From contig DATIKM010000058.1 of the NCBI GenBank assembly GCA_035477595.1, forward strand, positions 1-34,029: 34,029 nucleotides of DNA, written 5' to 3'. Origin of the DNA: DATIKM01 sp035477595 (GTDB taxonomy: Bacteria > Armatimonadota > Chthonomonadetes > Chthonomonadales > CAJBBX01). The position numbers and the translations under genes were made by a program. Under the pieces are notes generated by a model. That model saw only the letters and a program-made list of their open reading frames with translations, did no database searches and was not told where the DNA came from. Shown one piece after another: positions 24,468 through 33,010 of the stretch; positions within the stretch are counted from its first letter, which is position 1, and each line of letters starts with the position of its first letter.

Positions 24468-27400
24468 TCACCCTATCTCGGTCGCGGGCCGAGCAGTCGC
24501 CGCCGTGGACGGGACAGAAGCGGATGCGCCATCGCCAGGAGGCGTCTGCAGGCCGTCGGCCGCCGCGTCTCGCGGAAGCGCCGCCCACTCCTTGGGCCCG
24601 ACCAGGTGGAACAGGGACGGCGTCACCACCTGATCCAGCAGCGTGCTGGAGAGCAGTCCGCCCAGGATAACCACGGCGATGGGTTGGAGCAGCTCCTTCC
24701 CAGGCTGTCCCAGGGCGAATGCCAGAGGCAGCAGCGCCAGCGCGGCGGTGAGTGCGGTCATCAGGACGGGCGACAGCCGCTCCAGAGTCCCGCGAACGAT
24801 CATCTTTTCGCCGAACGGCTCGCCCTCCTCGCGCATGAGGTGGACGTAGTGGGACAGCATCATGATCCCGTTGCGGGTGACGATCCCGAATAGCGTGATG
24901 AAACCCACCATGGACGCTACCGACAGAACCCCGCCCGTCAGGTAGACGGCAAGTATCCCTCCGACCATCGCCTGGGGCAGGTTCACCATCACCTGAAGCG
25001 CCAGCAGCCACGAGCCGAGCGCCGCCATCAGAACCAGGAAGATCACCACGACCGTGTAAGCGCCCAGCAAGAGCAGACGGCGCATGGCGGCCTGCTGGGC
25101 CTCGAACTGCCCGCCGTACTCTACGAAATAGCCTGGCGACCAGTCCGCCTGCACCGTGCGCATCCGCGCCTGCAGGTCGGTCACCACCGAGTTGAGGTCG
25201 CGGCCCTGGACGTTGGCCTGGACCACGATGCGGCGGGAAACGTTCTCCCGGTTGATTGTGTTCGGCCCACGGGTCTTCCGTACGGTCGCCAGTTGTCCCA
25301 GCGGGACGCGCGCGCCCGAAGGCGTGCTAATCAGCGTGCCGCGGATCGCGTCCAGGTTGCTGCGGGCCGGCTCGTCGAACCAGACGACCACATCGAATGC
25401 GCGCTGCTGCTGGAGCACCTGAGAGACGGCATGTCCGCCGAGCGCGGTCTCCAGCGTCTCTGCCAGGCGCCCGGGCGAGAGGCCATGGCGGGCGGCGGCG
25501 TCGCGGTCGATGGCGACCTGCACCTGCGGCGTATCGATCTGCGGCTCTACCATGAGGTCCACGACGCCGGGCACCTCGGCCATCGTGTCCCGGATGTCGC
25601 GTGCCAGGCGGCGCAGCGTGTCGAGGTCAGGGCCGTACACCTTCACTGCGAGCGCCGCGGGCACTCCCGTTGCCATGTGGTCCAGACGGTGGGAGATCGG
25701 CTGTCCGATGGAGACCATCACACCGGGAATGCCCTGCATCTTTCTGCGTACCTCAGCCAGCACTTCGGAGCGTGGGCGTTCCGAGACCCTCAGGCCCACG
25801 TCGATCTCCGAGAAGTAGACGCCCTTGGCGTGCTCGTCCATCTCGGCGCGGCCCGTGCGCCGCCCCGTGTGAGTCACCTCGGGAACGGAAAGCAGCTCCC
25901 TCTCCACCACGGCGCCCATTCGGTTGGACTCGGCCATGCCAGTCCCTGGCGGCAGGAGCGCGCTGACGGAGAGCGAGCCTTCGTTGAAGGGTGGCAGGAA
26001 CTCGCGTCCCAAGGAGGGCACGAGGGCGCCCGCCCCCACCATGAGGGCCAGCATGCTGCTCAGGACGATGGCTGGATGCCGGATTGACCACCGCACCAGG
26101 GGAGCGTCCAGCCGCTTCAGGTGTCGCACCAGCCACGTGTCCCCCTCCGGCCCCAACGACCGCCTGCGGCGCGCCATCAGGATGGCCGACAGGGCGGGCG
26201 TGACGGTCAGCGCGACCATCAGGGAGGCAGACAGGGCGACGATGAAGGCCACGCCCAGCGGCTGAAAGACCCTTCCCTCCATGCCCTCGAGCGTGAGGAG
26301 CGGCAGGAAGACCAGCACGATGATCACGGTGGCGAACACGATGCTGTTGCGCACCTCGGCGCAGGCCTTGTAGATCACGTTCATCGCCGGTTCGGGCGCG
26401 GCCTTCATGCGGTTCTCCCGCAGGCGCCGCACGATGTTTTCGACATCCACGATGGAGTCGTCCACGACGAGCCCGATGGCGATTGCCAGCCCGCCCAACG
26501 TCATCGTGTTGACCGTGATGCCGAACCGGTCCAGCACCAACATGGCGACGACGAACGAGAGTGGGATGGCGGTGAGCGTTATGAAGGTCGCCCGCAGGTT
26601 GAACAAGAAAAGCAGCAGGATCAGGGAGACCAGGATCGCGCCGTCTCGCAGCGCCATCTGTACGTTGTCGATCGCCGCGGAAATGAAGTCGGACTGGCGG
26701 AACAACTGTCGGTTGACGGTCACATCCGGCGGAAGCGACGGCTGCAGGTCGCTCAGGGCCCTGTCCAGCTCCCTGGTCAGCGCGAGCGTGTTGGTGTCCG
26801 GCTGCTTCTGAACGGAGAGGATGACGGCTGGTTGGCCGTCCACGCTGGCGTCTCCGCGCGCCTGCGCCTGGCCGAAGCGCACGTCGGCAACGTGCCCGAC
26901 CGTCACGGGCACGCCGTCGCGCTGCGTGACGACCGTGCGCGCGATGTCCTCGAGCGACCGTGCGCGGCCCGTGATGCGGATGACCATCTCGCGTTGCGGC
27001 GTCTGCAGGAAGCCGCCGGATGTGTTCAGGTTGGACTGGCGCACCGCCTCCGTCAACTGATCCAGGGTGACGCCGTGCTGCTGCAGGCGGGCGGGGTTGG
27101 TCAGCACCTGGAACTGCTTCGCCCCGCCGCCGATGGGCACCACCTGGGCCACGCCTGGCACAGCGAGCAGTCGCGGGCGCACCACCCAGTCAGCGAGAGC
27201 GCGCACCTCGTGGGGCGGCGTCTGGTTGCCCTCGCTCGAGAGGGAGACCAGCATCATCTCGCCCATGATCGAGGCGATCGGCCCCATCCCGGCGAGGGTG
27301 CCCTCCGGCAGCCGCGCCTGGGCGAGCTGCAGCTTCTCGTTGACGATCTGGCGCGCCCTGAAGATGTCCTGGCCCCAGTCGAACTCGACCCAGACGATCG

Positions 27401-27671
27401 AGAGGCCCGCGCTGGAGGCCGAGCGCACCCGCTGCACGCCCGTGGCGCCGTTCATCAGCGTCTCGATGGGGAACGTCACCAGCGGCTCGACCTCTTCAGG
27501 GGCCAGACCGTGTGCCTCGGTCATGATCGTGACGACCGGGCGGTTAAGGTCGGGCAGCACGTCCACCGGCATGCGCGAGACCACGCCTCCGCCGTAGAGT
27601 AGGAGCAGGACAGCGGCCGAGACGACCAGGACACGGTAACGCAGGCTGGCTGCGATTATGCGGTTCAGCAT
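24468..27671 (-). CDS. RND heavy-metal efflux pump, CusA/CzcA-like
   Basis: Protein of 1067 aa, standard for the family; ATG 27671 has a GAGAGGGG upstream and starts three bases after the adaptor stop. Twelve membrane segments and two large periplasmic loops are visible. The N-terminus (RYRVLVVSAAVLLLLYGGG then MPVDVLPDLNRPVV) and the block GLAIAIGLVVDDSIVDVEN in helix 4, with proton-relay acidic residues, fit heavy-metal efflux members. It should export cations from cytoplasm or periplasm across the outer membrane using the proton gradient, together with the adaptor and channel encoded upstream. The DD pair at the relay is more like drug-type RND pumps than classical CzcA, so the metal cannot be named. 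Confidence 0.95.
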   Translation of the reverse strand: MLNRIIAASLRYRVLVVSAAVLLLLYGGGVVSRMPVDVLPDLNRPVVTIMTEAHGLAPEEVEPLVTFPIETLMNGATGVQRVRSASSAGLSIVWVEFDWGQDIFRARQIVNEKLQLAQARLPEGTLAGMGPIASIMGEMMLVSLSSEGNQTPPHEVRALADWVVRPRLLAVPGVAQVVPIGGGAKQFQVLTNPARLQQHGVTLDQLTEAVRQSNLNTSGGFLQTPQREMVIRITGRARSLEDIARTVVTQRDGVPVTVGHVADVRFGQAQARGDASVDGQPAVILSVQKQPDTNTLALTRELDRALSDLQPSLPPDVTVNRQLFRQSDFISAAIDNVQMALRDGAILVSLILLLFLFNLRATFITLTAIPLSFVVAMLVLDRFGITVNTMTLGGLAIAIGLVVDDSIVDVENIVRRLRENRMKAAPEPAMNVIYKACAEVRNSIVFATVIIVLVFLPLLTLEGMEGRVFQPLGVAFIVALSASLMVALTVTPALSAILMARRRRSLGPEGDTWLVRHLKRLDAPLVRWSIRHPAIVLSSMLALMVGAGALVPSLGREFLPPFNEGSLSVSALLPPGTGMAESNRMGAVVERELLSVPEVTHTGRRTGRAEMDEHAKGVYFSEIDVGLRVSERPRSEVLAEVRRKMQGIPGVMVSIGQPISHRLDHMATGVPAALAVKVYGPDLDTLRRLARDIRDTMAEVPGVVDLMVEPQIDTPQVQVAIDRDAAARHGLSPGRLAETLETALGGHAVSQVLQQQRAFDVVVWFDEPARSNLDAIRGTLISTPSGARVPLGQLATVRKTRGPNTINRENVSRRIVVQANVQGRDLNSVVTDLQARMRTVQADWSPGYFVEYGGQFEAQQAAMRRLLLLGAYTVVVIFLVLMAALGSWLLALQVMVNLPQAMVGGILAVYLTGGVLSVASMVGFITLFGIVTRNGIMMLSHYVHLMREEGEPFGEKMIVRGTLERLSPVLMTALTAALALLPLAFALGQPGKELLQPIAVVILGGLLSSTLLDQVVTPSLFHLVGPKEWAALPRDAAADGLQTPPGDGASASVPSTAATARPATEIG

Positions 27672-27674
27672 GCG

Positions 27675-30053
27675 TCACGCCCCTCTCTTCGCCTGAGCCA
27701 GCAACTGGTAGGCGCCGCGCGTCACCACACGGTCGTTGGGACGGATCCCGCCCGTGATGACGACCTGATCGCCTATCGTGGCCCCTGTCTGCACGGTGCG
27801 CCGGCGGAACTGGCCGTCGGCGACCTCCACGAAGACGAGCATCTCGCCGTCGTCCTCCTGCACGGCCTCCTGCGGGATCAGGATGGCAGACCCCGTGCCA
27901 GCCCCGATGACCACGCGGACGAACATGTTGGGCTTAAGCCGCCCGCCGCGGTTGGCAACGACGGTGCGAACGCGCACCGCGCGCATCTCGGGGTGGACCT
28001 CGGCGCCGACCGACGAGATGACGCCCTGGAAGGTGCTGCCCGGCAGCGCGTCGGCGGCGATGGTGACCGTCTGGCCCACGCGTACGCGCGACAGGTCTCT
28101 CTCGAACACGTCGCTCTCGACCCAGACGGTCTGCGTGTTGATGATCGTCGCCAGGGGCTGGCCCGCGGCGACCGTCTCGCCCACGCTGACGGTGCGCGAC
28201 TCCACCACGCCCCCGATGGGCGCGGCGATGGCGACCTGACTGCCGCCGCCGGGCGTCGCGCCAAGCAGGCGCAGGCGGCTCTGCGCAGACTGCACGGTGG
28301 AGCGGGCGCGCGCCACCACTGCATCCGCCTCCGACGCGCTGCCTCGCATCGCCTCAAGCGCCCGGCCCTGGCTGACGACAACAGACTGAGCCGAGCGGGC
28401 GGCGAGCTGGGCGGACTCCAGGTCGGCCTCGGCCTGCTGCACCTCGCGCGCGTTGCGCAGGCCCTGCCGCTGGATCGTCTCCTCCCGCCCAAGTGCGGCG
28501 CGCGCGATCGCCACCTGCTGTTCGGCGTTAGTGACGCGGGCGCGCCCCTGTTCCCTCGCGGTCTGCGCCTCCTCGAGTTCCTTGCGGGCCACCACGCCCA
28601 CGCGAACGCCCTCGGTCAGGCGCCCAGCCTGGGCCTCCAGGTTGGAGAGCGCGGCCTGGGTGGCCCGGAGCTCGCCCTCGGCGGCGGCGGCCCGGGAGCG
28701 CGCCTCATCGACCGGGCCGTACGCGAATGCGCCGGCGGACGCCAGCGTTCGCTGGCGCTCCAGTACGCGGCGCTGGTTCTCCACCTTCGCCTCGGCGCTC
28801 GCGGCGTCGGCCTGAGCGCGCTCAACACCAGCCTGCGCCTCGGCCACCAGAGCCAGCGCGCGACTGCGGGCAGCGTCCGCCTCAGGGAGCTCCGTCTGAG
28901 CGCGGGCGAGCGCCGCCTGCGCCTCGGCTATCTCGGGGCTGTCGAGCATGGCGACCACATGGCCAGCAGGAACCCGCTGGCCCGGCGTTGCGCCCACGCG
29001 CAGCACGCGGCCGCTGACGCGCGCGTTCACCATGACCGCGCCATCGGGGCTGCGGCGCACCTGCCCCGTCGTGATCAGGTCGCCGACCAGAGTCCGCGCG
29101 CGCGCCTCTACCACCGTCAGGCCGATCGTCTCCCGCGCGGCAGGCGTCACGGTTACCACGTCGGGGTCGGGCGGCGCCAGCTCTTCGTTCTCGATGCTGA
29201 GGCGGAAGCGGAAGTGCTCCCGCGTCTGCACGGCGTACTCCTTGCCGTCTGCGGTGGGGAAGGCCCTGAGGGCCGCCCGCGGCGTGGCGGCCCCGCCGTG
29301 CGCATCCATGTGTTGCCCGTCGGGGCCGTGCGCGTGGCCCGCCTCCTCCTGGGCGGGGGCACGGTCGCGTCGCTCGGCTTCCTGCGCCGGCTCCTCAGCG
29401 TGCACGTGGTCGGCGCCACCGTGGGCCTGAGCACGGATGATCGGGTACAGGCTGGAGCCGACCACGAGCAGCAGTAGCGTGGCGGCGGCTCGGATGCCGC
29501 TGCGCTTCCCCAGGAAGAAAGCGCCCCCGACGAGCAGCAGGAAGCCCACGCCGCCCAGCACCGGCCAGAGCGGGAAGTGGTGATGGTGCGCCTCCTCCGC
29601 GGGGTCGGGCACCCAGATGGGGAACTCCAGCGTCATCTCGCGCTTGTCGGGAAGGACGATGCGCTGGACCAGCACGTACTCGCCGGGCTCTGTGTACGAC
29701 ATGTGCGCGCCGTACACACCGTTCTCGGGCTCGAAGGCGTTCAGCTCGCGGTGCACCACATCCTGAGGGTCACCCTTGCGGTGGATGGTCGAGTGCACCT
29801 CGCAGCCGGGCACGACGACCCCCTCGCCGTCAGGCCCGGGCTGGCGCGTGTCGGTGATCTTCAGGTCGTGGTGGCTGATGATGCCGCGAACCGACGGGGC
29901 GTCGGCGGTCTCGGTGACGGCGATATGTCCCCCGTCAGGCCCGTGCACGTGGCCGGCGCCCTCCACGCCAGCCAGCGCTGGCCGGGCGGACGGAACCGCT
30001 CCCATGACCATGACCGCCAGCAGGAAGAGCGGGCGAAGCAATCTATCTGGCAT
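27675..30053 (-). CDS. CusB-like membrane-fusion adaptor with extra N-terminal YtkA-like/His-rich module
   Basis: Protein of 792 aa, about twice a usual adaptor. ATG 30053 has AAGGAGAGAG upstream and is preferred to ATG 30071. A signal peptide (6-28) is followed by an extracytoplasmic domain at about 55-150 resembling YtkA-like sheets (CEVHSTIHRKG, EPGEYVLVQRIVLP), then hydrophobic segments at 162-182 and 189-207. Two copies of HxHGPDGxH lie at 35-43 and 240-248, with HHHH at 156. The adaptor proper begins near 295: barrel/lipoyl part, a long Ala/Gln/Glu coiled coil at about 375-610, then lipoyl (IAAPIGGVVESRTV) and barrel. It should link the inner pump to the outer channel; the N-terminal module may bind metal. 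Ten-copy codon bias is like its neighbours, with no sign of a false join at the DNA level. Confidence 0.92.
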   Translation of the reverse strand: MPDRLLRPLFLLAVMVMGAVPSARPALAGVEGAGHVHGPDGGHIAVTETADAPSVRGIISHHDLKITDTRQPGPDGEGVVVPGCEVHSTIHRKGDPQDVVHRELNAFEPENGVYGAHMSYTEPGEYVLVQRIVLPDKREMTLEFPIWVPDPAEEAHHHHFPLWPVLGGVGFLLLVGGAFFLGKRSGIRAAATLLLLVVGSSLYPIIRAQAHGGADHVHAEEPAQEAERRDRAPAQEEAGHAHGPDGQHMDAHGGAATPRAALRAFPTADGKEYAVQTREHFRFRLSIENEELAPPDPDVVTVTPAARETIGLTVVEARARTLVGDLITTGQVRRSPDGAVMVNARVSGRVLRVGATPGQRVPAGHVVAMLDSPEIAEAQAALARAQTELPEADAARSRALALVAEAQAGVERAQADAASAEAKVENQRRVLERQRTLASAGAFAYGPVDEARSRAAAAEGELRATQAALSNLEAQAGRLTEGVRVGVVARKELEEAQTAREQGRARVTNAEQQVAIARAALGREETIQRQGLRNAREVQQAEADLESAQLAARSAQSVVVSQGRALEAMRGSASEADAVVARARSTVQSAQSRLRLLGATPGGGSQVAIAAPIGGVVESRTVSVGETVAAGQPLATIINTQTVWVESDVFERDLSRVRVGQTVTIAADALPGSTFQGVISSVGAEVHPEMRAVRVRTVVANRGGRLKPNMFVRVVIGAGTGSAILIPQEAVQEDDGEMLVFVEVADGQFRRRTVQTGATIGDQVVITGGIRPNDRVVTRGAYQLLAQAKRGA

Positions 30054-30074
30054 GACAACTCTCTCCTTCATCGG

Positions 30075-31352
30075 TCACGGACGGTGCGCGGGCTCGTCGG
30101 GCAGGCCAGGGATGTTGCCAGTGGCCCGATCCAGCGCCAGGCGTGCGCGCAACGCGTCGAACAAGGCGTCCTGGTATTCCATCTGAGCAAGGCGCGTGAC
30201 GCGCTGGGCCTCCAGCACGTCGACGTAGGAGGTGAGGCCGCTCTCGAACCCCGCGCGGCTGGCCGCGAGGAGCTCCCGGGTGCGGGGCAGGATGGTCTGT
30301 TCGTACTGGAGCGCCACGTCGCGCGCGGCGGCCAGTTCCGCTGCGGCCTGCTCCACCTCCCGGGCAATCGCGCGCTCCAGGGCCATCCGTTCCCCCTCCT
30401 CCGCTCGCACGGCGGCTTGCGCACGCTGCTCTTCGCCCCGCAGAGCGCCGTCCCGCCACAGGGGAAGACCCACGCGCAACTGGAAGCCAAGGTTGCGGGA
30501 GTGCAGGGCATCGCGCCGATCCAGGCTCCAGACATCGGCGGGGACCTCCGCGAGGAGGTCCGGGCGCCCCTGCGCGCGGGCAACCGCGGCCTCGCCCCGC
30601 CGCGCTTCGGCGCGAGCCCGGGACGCCGCCAGCTCGGGCCGCTGCTGCAGCGCATGGCGCACCTGGTCGTCCGGGGGGGCGGGCGGCGCGGGCAACGGAA
30701 GCGCATCGGCAACCGCGACGCCGGCATCTTGTCCTCGCCCGAGGAGCAGGTTCAGCGCGGCCTGCCGTCCCCGGGCCTGCCCGCGCGCCCGCACCGCCTC
30801 CTGCTCTGCCCGTGCGACCTCGATGTCGGCGCGCGTTCCCTGAATGGCGGGCGCCTGCCCCAGCTCCACGCGCTGGCGCACCGCGTCCCGTATCTGCCGA
30901 GCGAGCGCCACGGCCTCCTCCGAGGCGCGCACGTCCGCCTGCGCCCGCGCCAGGTCGTGGTAGGCCGTCAGCGCCTCGAAGGCGACCTGCTGGCGGGTGA
31001 CGATCAGCAGCGCCTGCTCCACGTCGCGCCCAGCGGAGGCAAGGTGCGTTGCCGCCGCCCGTCGCCCGCCGATGTCGAGGCGATGCGAGAGCAGCGCGTT
31101 GCTGCCCGTGAAGCCCGCGCCGGGCGCGATCTCCGCTCGCAGGCCGTACGGGGCGCGCGCGCCTCGCACTTCGGCTTCGGCCGCTTCCAGGCGGCTCCGC
31201 GCGGCGGCAACCGCCGGGCTGTTCTCCACCGCCATCCGCACGGCATCGTCCGGCGTCAGGGAGGATGGGCCGGGCGTCTGTGCGCGCAGGGGAACCGCCA
31301 GGACTGCGAGTGCGACGGCAAGCATGGCGCAGCGGTCTCGTTGGTGTCTCAT
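30075..31352 (-). CDS. TolC/CusC-like outer-membrane efflux channel
   Basis: Protein of 425 aa; ATG 31352 is chosen for the GGAGACG upstream and the signal peptide that follows (about residues 1-25, MLAVALAVLAVPLRAQ). Two OEP repeats are visible, rich in Ala, Arg and Glu, each with long helices that form the periplasmic tunnel. The second repeat ends with GLTSYVDVLEAQRVTRLAQMEY, typical of TolC family members. It provides the outer-membrane exit for the RND pump. The adaptor gene starts 22 bases after its stop on the same strand. It implies a diderm envelope. Confidence 0.92.
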   Translation of the reverse strand: MRHQRDRCAMLAVALAVLAVPLRAQTPGPSSLTPDDAVRMAVENSPAVAAARSRLEAAEAEVRGARAPYGLRAEIAPGAGFTGSNALLSHRLDIGGRRAAATHLASAGRDVEQALLIVTRQQVAFEALTAYHDLARAQADVRASEEAVALARQIRDAVRQRVELGQAPAIQGTRADIEVARAEQEAVRARGQARGRQAALNLLLGRGQDAGVAVADALPLPAPPAPPDDQVRHALQQRPELAASRARAEARRGEAAVARAQGRPDLLAEVPADVWSLDRRDALHSRNLGFQLRVGLPLWRDGALRGEEQRAQAAVRAEEGERMALERAIAREVEQAAAELAAARDVALQYEQTILPRTRELLAASRAGFESGLTSYVDVLEAQRVTRLAQMEYQDALFDALRARLALDRATGNIPGLPDEPAHRP

Positions 31353-31370
31353 CGCGTCTCCAGGGAAGAT

Positions 31371-31397
31371 GCTCCTGCGATTGACAGTCGCAGGAGC
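31371..31397 (-). terminator. Perfect 10-bp hairpin between the M56 gene and the efflux genes
   Basis: GCTCCTGCGA (31371-31380) pairs perfectly with TCGCAGGAGC (31388-31397) across a 7-base loop. It lies 38 bases past the M56 stop and 19 bases before the channel start. Read on the minus strand it is followed by a short pyrimidine-rich stretch. It may act as a terminator or attenuator that separates regulator from pump genes, or as an operator. Confidence 0.6.
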
Positions 31398-31434
31398 CGG
31401 CCCGCCCATCCGCGGGAGGGCTGCCAGGTTGGGA

Positions 31435-32397
31435 TCAGTGGCGGACGAACGCCTCCACCAGATGCAGAAGAGATGGCTGCGCCGCCCCGACGCCACCAGC
31501 CAAGAGCAGCAGCAGCGGGATGAGCCAGAAGCAGCGCGCGGGCGCCGGGCCGCGCCGGGGCAGGGCGAGCAGCGCGCGGACGCGCCCCGCGATGTCGTCG
31601 CCGACCGCGGCGAAGTGCGCCGCGCCAGGCGTCGCCCACCGCCTCGTCAGCCCCACAACCGCCACCAGCGTCGCCGCCACGTCGCAGGGGTCCTCCGCTT
31701 GGCGCGCGGCCTCCGCGTCGCAGGCCCGCTCAGCCGCGCGCACCCAGTCCTCGTAGAGCCGCCGTCCGCCCGGCAGGGGGAAGAGGGTGTAGAAGGCGAC
31801 CAGCAGGGCGTTGAGGAGGTTGTCCCGCCGACGGACGTGCGCGACCTCATGGGCCAGGAGTATGTCGCGCTCTCGGTCGGAGAGCCGGGCCAGCAGCGAG
31901 CTGGAGATACAGATGCAGGGGGTGCGCAACCCGACCGAGAAGCAGAGCAGCCGCGGCGTCTCCAGCGTGTAGACCGCGACGGACTCGCGCACCAGAAGCG
32001 GTGTTGCCGCACGGCGCAGCGCCCGTGCAAAGCTCTGAGTTTGCGCCAGTCCGTAGAGCGACCTGCCCAGTCCAAGCAGCACCGCCAGCACGAGCAGGTA
32101 GTTGGCAGCATGGAAGGCGGCGTGGACGGCAGGCCCGCTGGGAATGCGGTCGATCCAGGCGTGCCAGAGATCGTGCATGGGCGGCTGGTGCGTCGGCAGG
32201 TCGGCGGAGACCGCCATCGCCACGCCGACCACGATCGCCCCGACGGGCAGAAGGGCGCAGAGCGCGGCCTCCGCATGGGTGGGCTGGCGGCGCCCGCGAT
32301 GGAAGCACGGCCGGCAGGCGTAGGCAAGCAGCAGACCGACAACGGCTGTGCCGTAAGCGAAGGCTACAACCGCTACGAGAGGGTCGGCGTCAGCCAT
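31435..32397 (-). CDS. M56-family membrane metalloprotease (minimal BlaR1-like)
   Basis: Protein of 320 aa from ATG 32397, which overlaps the repressor stop by eight bases; GAGGAA lies upstream. Hydrophobic segments occur near 8-28, 42-63, 95-112 and 290-305. The zinc protease motif is HEVAHVRRRDNLLNAL (H183-E-V-A-H187), with the third-ligand block AAERACD near 223. Family members sense a signal outside the membrane and trigger removal of a BlaI-type repressor. Unlike BlaR1, this protein has no penicillin-binding sensor domain and ends just after the last hydrophobic segment, so beta-lactam sensing is unlikely from sequence. The adjacent metal-efflux genes make a metal or envelope signal more likely (inference). 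Confidence 0.92.
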   Translation of the reverse strand: MADADPLVAVVAFAYGTAVVGLLLAYACRPCFHRGRRQPTHAEAALCALLPVGAIVVGVAMAVSADLPTHQPPMHDLWHAWIDRIPSGPAVHAAFHAANYLLVLAVLLGLGRSLYGLAQTQSFARALRRAATPLLVRESVAVYTLETPRLLCFSVGLRTPCICISSSLLARLSDRERDILLAHEVAHVRRRDNLLNALLVAFYTLFPLPGGRRLYEDWVRAAERACDAEAARQAEDPCDVAATLVAVVGLTRRWATPGAAHFAAVGDDIAGRVRALLALPRRGPAPARCFWLIPLLLLLAGGVGAAQPSLLHLVEAFVRH

Positions 32398-32827
32398 CAA
32401 GTTCCTCACGCCGGCGGGCGATGGCTTCTCGCAGCAGCGCCAGGCGCCCTTCGTCCGGAGCGCTGTCGGGACGGGCGAAGAAGGACGCGACAGCTTCCGG
32501 GAACCGCTCCATGAGACGATCCAGGGCGGTGGAGACGATGCGGCACTCCAACTGCTCCTTCGACATGGCAGCCTCATAGTGATACGGCCTGACCGCGCGC
32601 CGCTGCACGAGGATGCCCTTGTCGGCCAGCCGCTCCATCGTGGTCTTGGTGGTTGTGTATGCCCCGCGCGCTTCTTCAGGCAGGGCTGCGTGCACATCGG
32701 CGACGGTGAGCGGCTCCGCGTGCGCCCAGACAACGCGCATCACGGCGTCCTCAAGGTGTCCCAGGGGTGTGGAGTCGCCAGTTCGCCCGGGCGCGAAGCG
32801 GTGTTTTGGGGCCTTGTCGCATGGCAT
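32390..32827 (-). CDS. BlaI/MecI/CopY-family repressor
   Basis: Protein of 145 aa from ATG 32827. A winged-helix domain occupies about 20-95 (LGHLEDAVMRVVWAHAEPLTVADVH, then TTTKTTMERLADKGIL as the recognition helix region and an ArgArg...Tyr wing), followed by a C-terminal dimerisation helix region. The CopY copper-binding CxC motifs are absent, so metal sensing would not follow the Enterococcus CopY mechanism; proteolytic control through the coupled M56 protease is more likely. No Shine-Dalgarno is seen, in line with the promoter placing the RNA start at or next to the ATG. It probably controls itself and perhaps the downstream efflux genes. Confidence 0.92.
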   Translation of the reverse strand: MPCDKAPKHRFAPGRTGDSTPLGHLEDAVMRVVWAHAEPLTVADVHAALPEEARGAYTTTKTTMERLADKGILVQRRAVRPYHYEAAMSKEQLECRIVSTALDRLMERFPEAVASFFARPDSAPDEGRLALLREAIARRREELDG

Positions 32828-32834
32828 GGCCCGC

Positions 32835-32864
32835 AGTCTAGCACGACCATTCTGCTAGTGTCAA
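32835..32864 (-). promoter_or_regulatory. Promoter of the blaI-like gene, predicted leaderless
   Basis: On the minus strand a perfect -35 TTGACA (32864-32859) is followed after 18 bases by TAGACT (32840-32835), a fair -10. Only seven bases separate the -10 from the ATG at 32827, so the transcript would start at or within a base or two of the A of ATG. No Shine-Dalgarno precedes the ATG, which agrees with leaderless translation. Confidence 0.65.
32838..32858. promoter_or_regulatory. Candidate BlaI-type operator inside the promoter
   Basis: CTAGCA (32838-32843) and TGCTAG (32853-32858) form a perfect inverted repeat separated by nine bases. It fills the spacer of the promoter and overlaps the -10 element, so a bound dimer would block polymerase. 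Its sequence differs from the TACAnnTGTA core known for BlaI/CopY. Confidence 0.6.
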
Positions 32865-32961
32865 TAGCAGCGCCGCGGCGGGCACTCCCAACCTCCACCT
32901 CCTGCAGGCCCAGGCGCCAAACCACAGCCGTACGATCGTGCTCGAGGGCGGCAGACAGCAA

Positions 32962-32991
32962 ACGGCCCTCCACCGGCGGGCGGAGGGCCGT
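32962..32991 (-). terminator. Perfect 10-bp hairpin downstream of the prepilin gene
   Basis: ACGGCCCTCC (32962-32971) pairs with GGAGGGCCGT (32982-32991), loop of 10 bases, 19 bases beyond the prepilin stop. On the minus strand a TTTG stretch follows, giving a plausible if short T-rich tail. It separates the prepilin gene from the repressor promoter. Confidence 0.65.
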
Positions 32992-33010
32992 CTGCGCGTC
33001 GGTCATCAGC

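Noticed and set aside
26121..27602. Plus-strand open frame of 493 codons inside the RND gene
   Set aside because: Antisense shadow, rich in His/Arg/Val without any family pattern.
31435..32827. Beta-lactam resistance regulators blaR1/blaI
   Set aside because: The M56 protein lacks the penicillin-binding sensor and no beta-lactamase gene is present.
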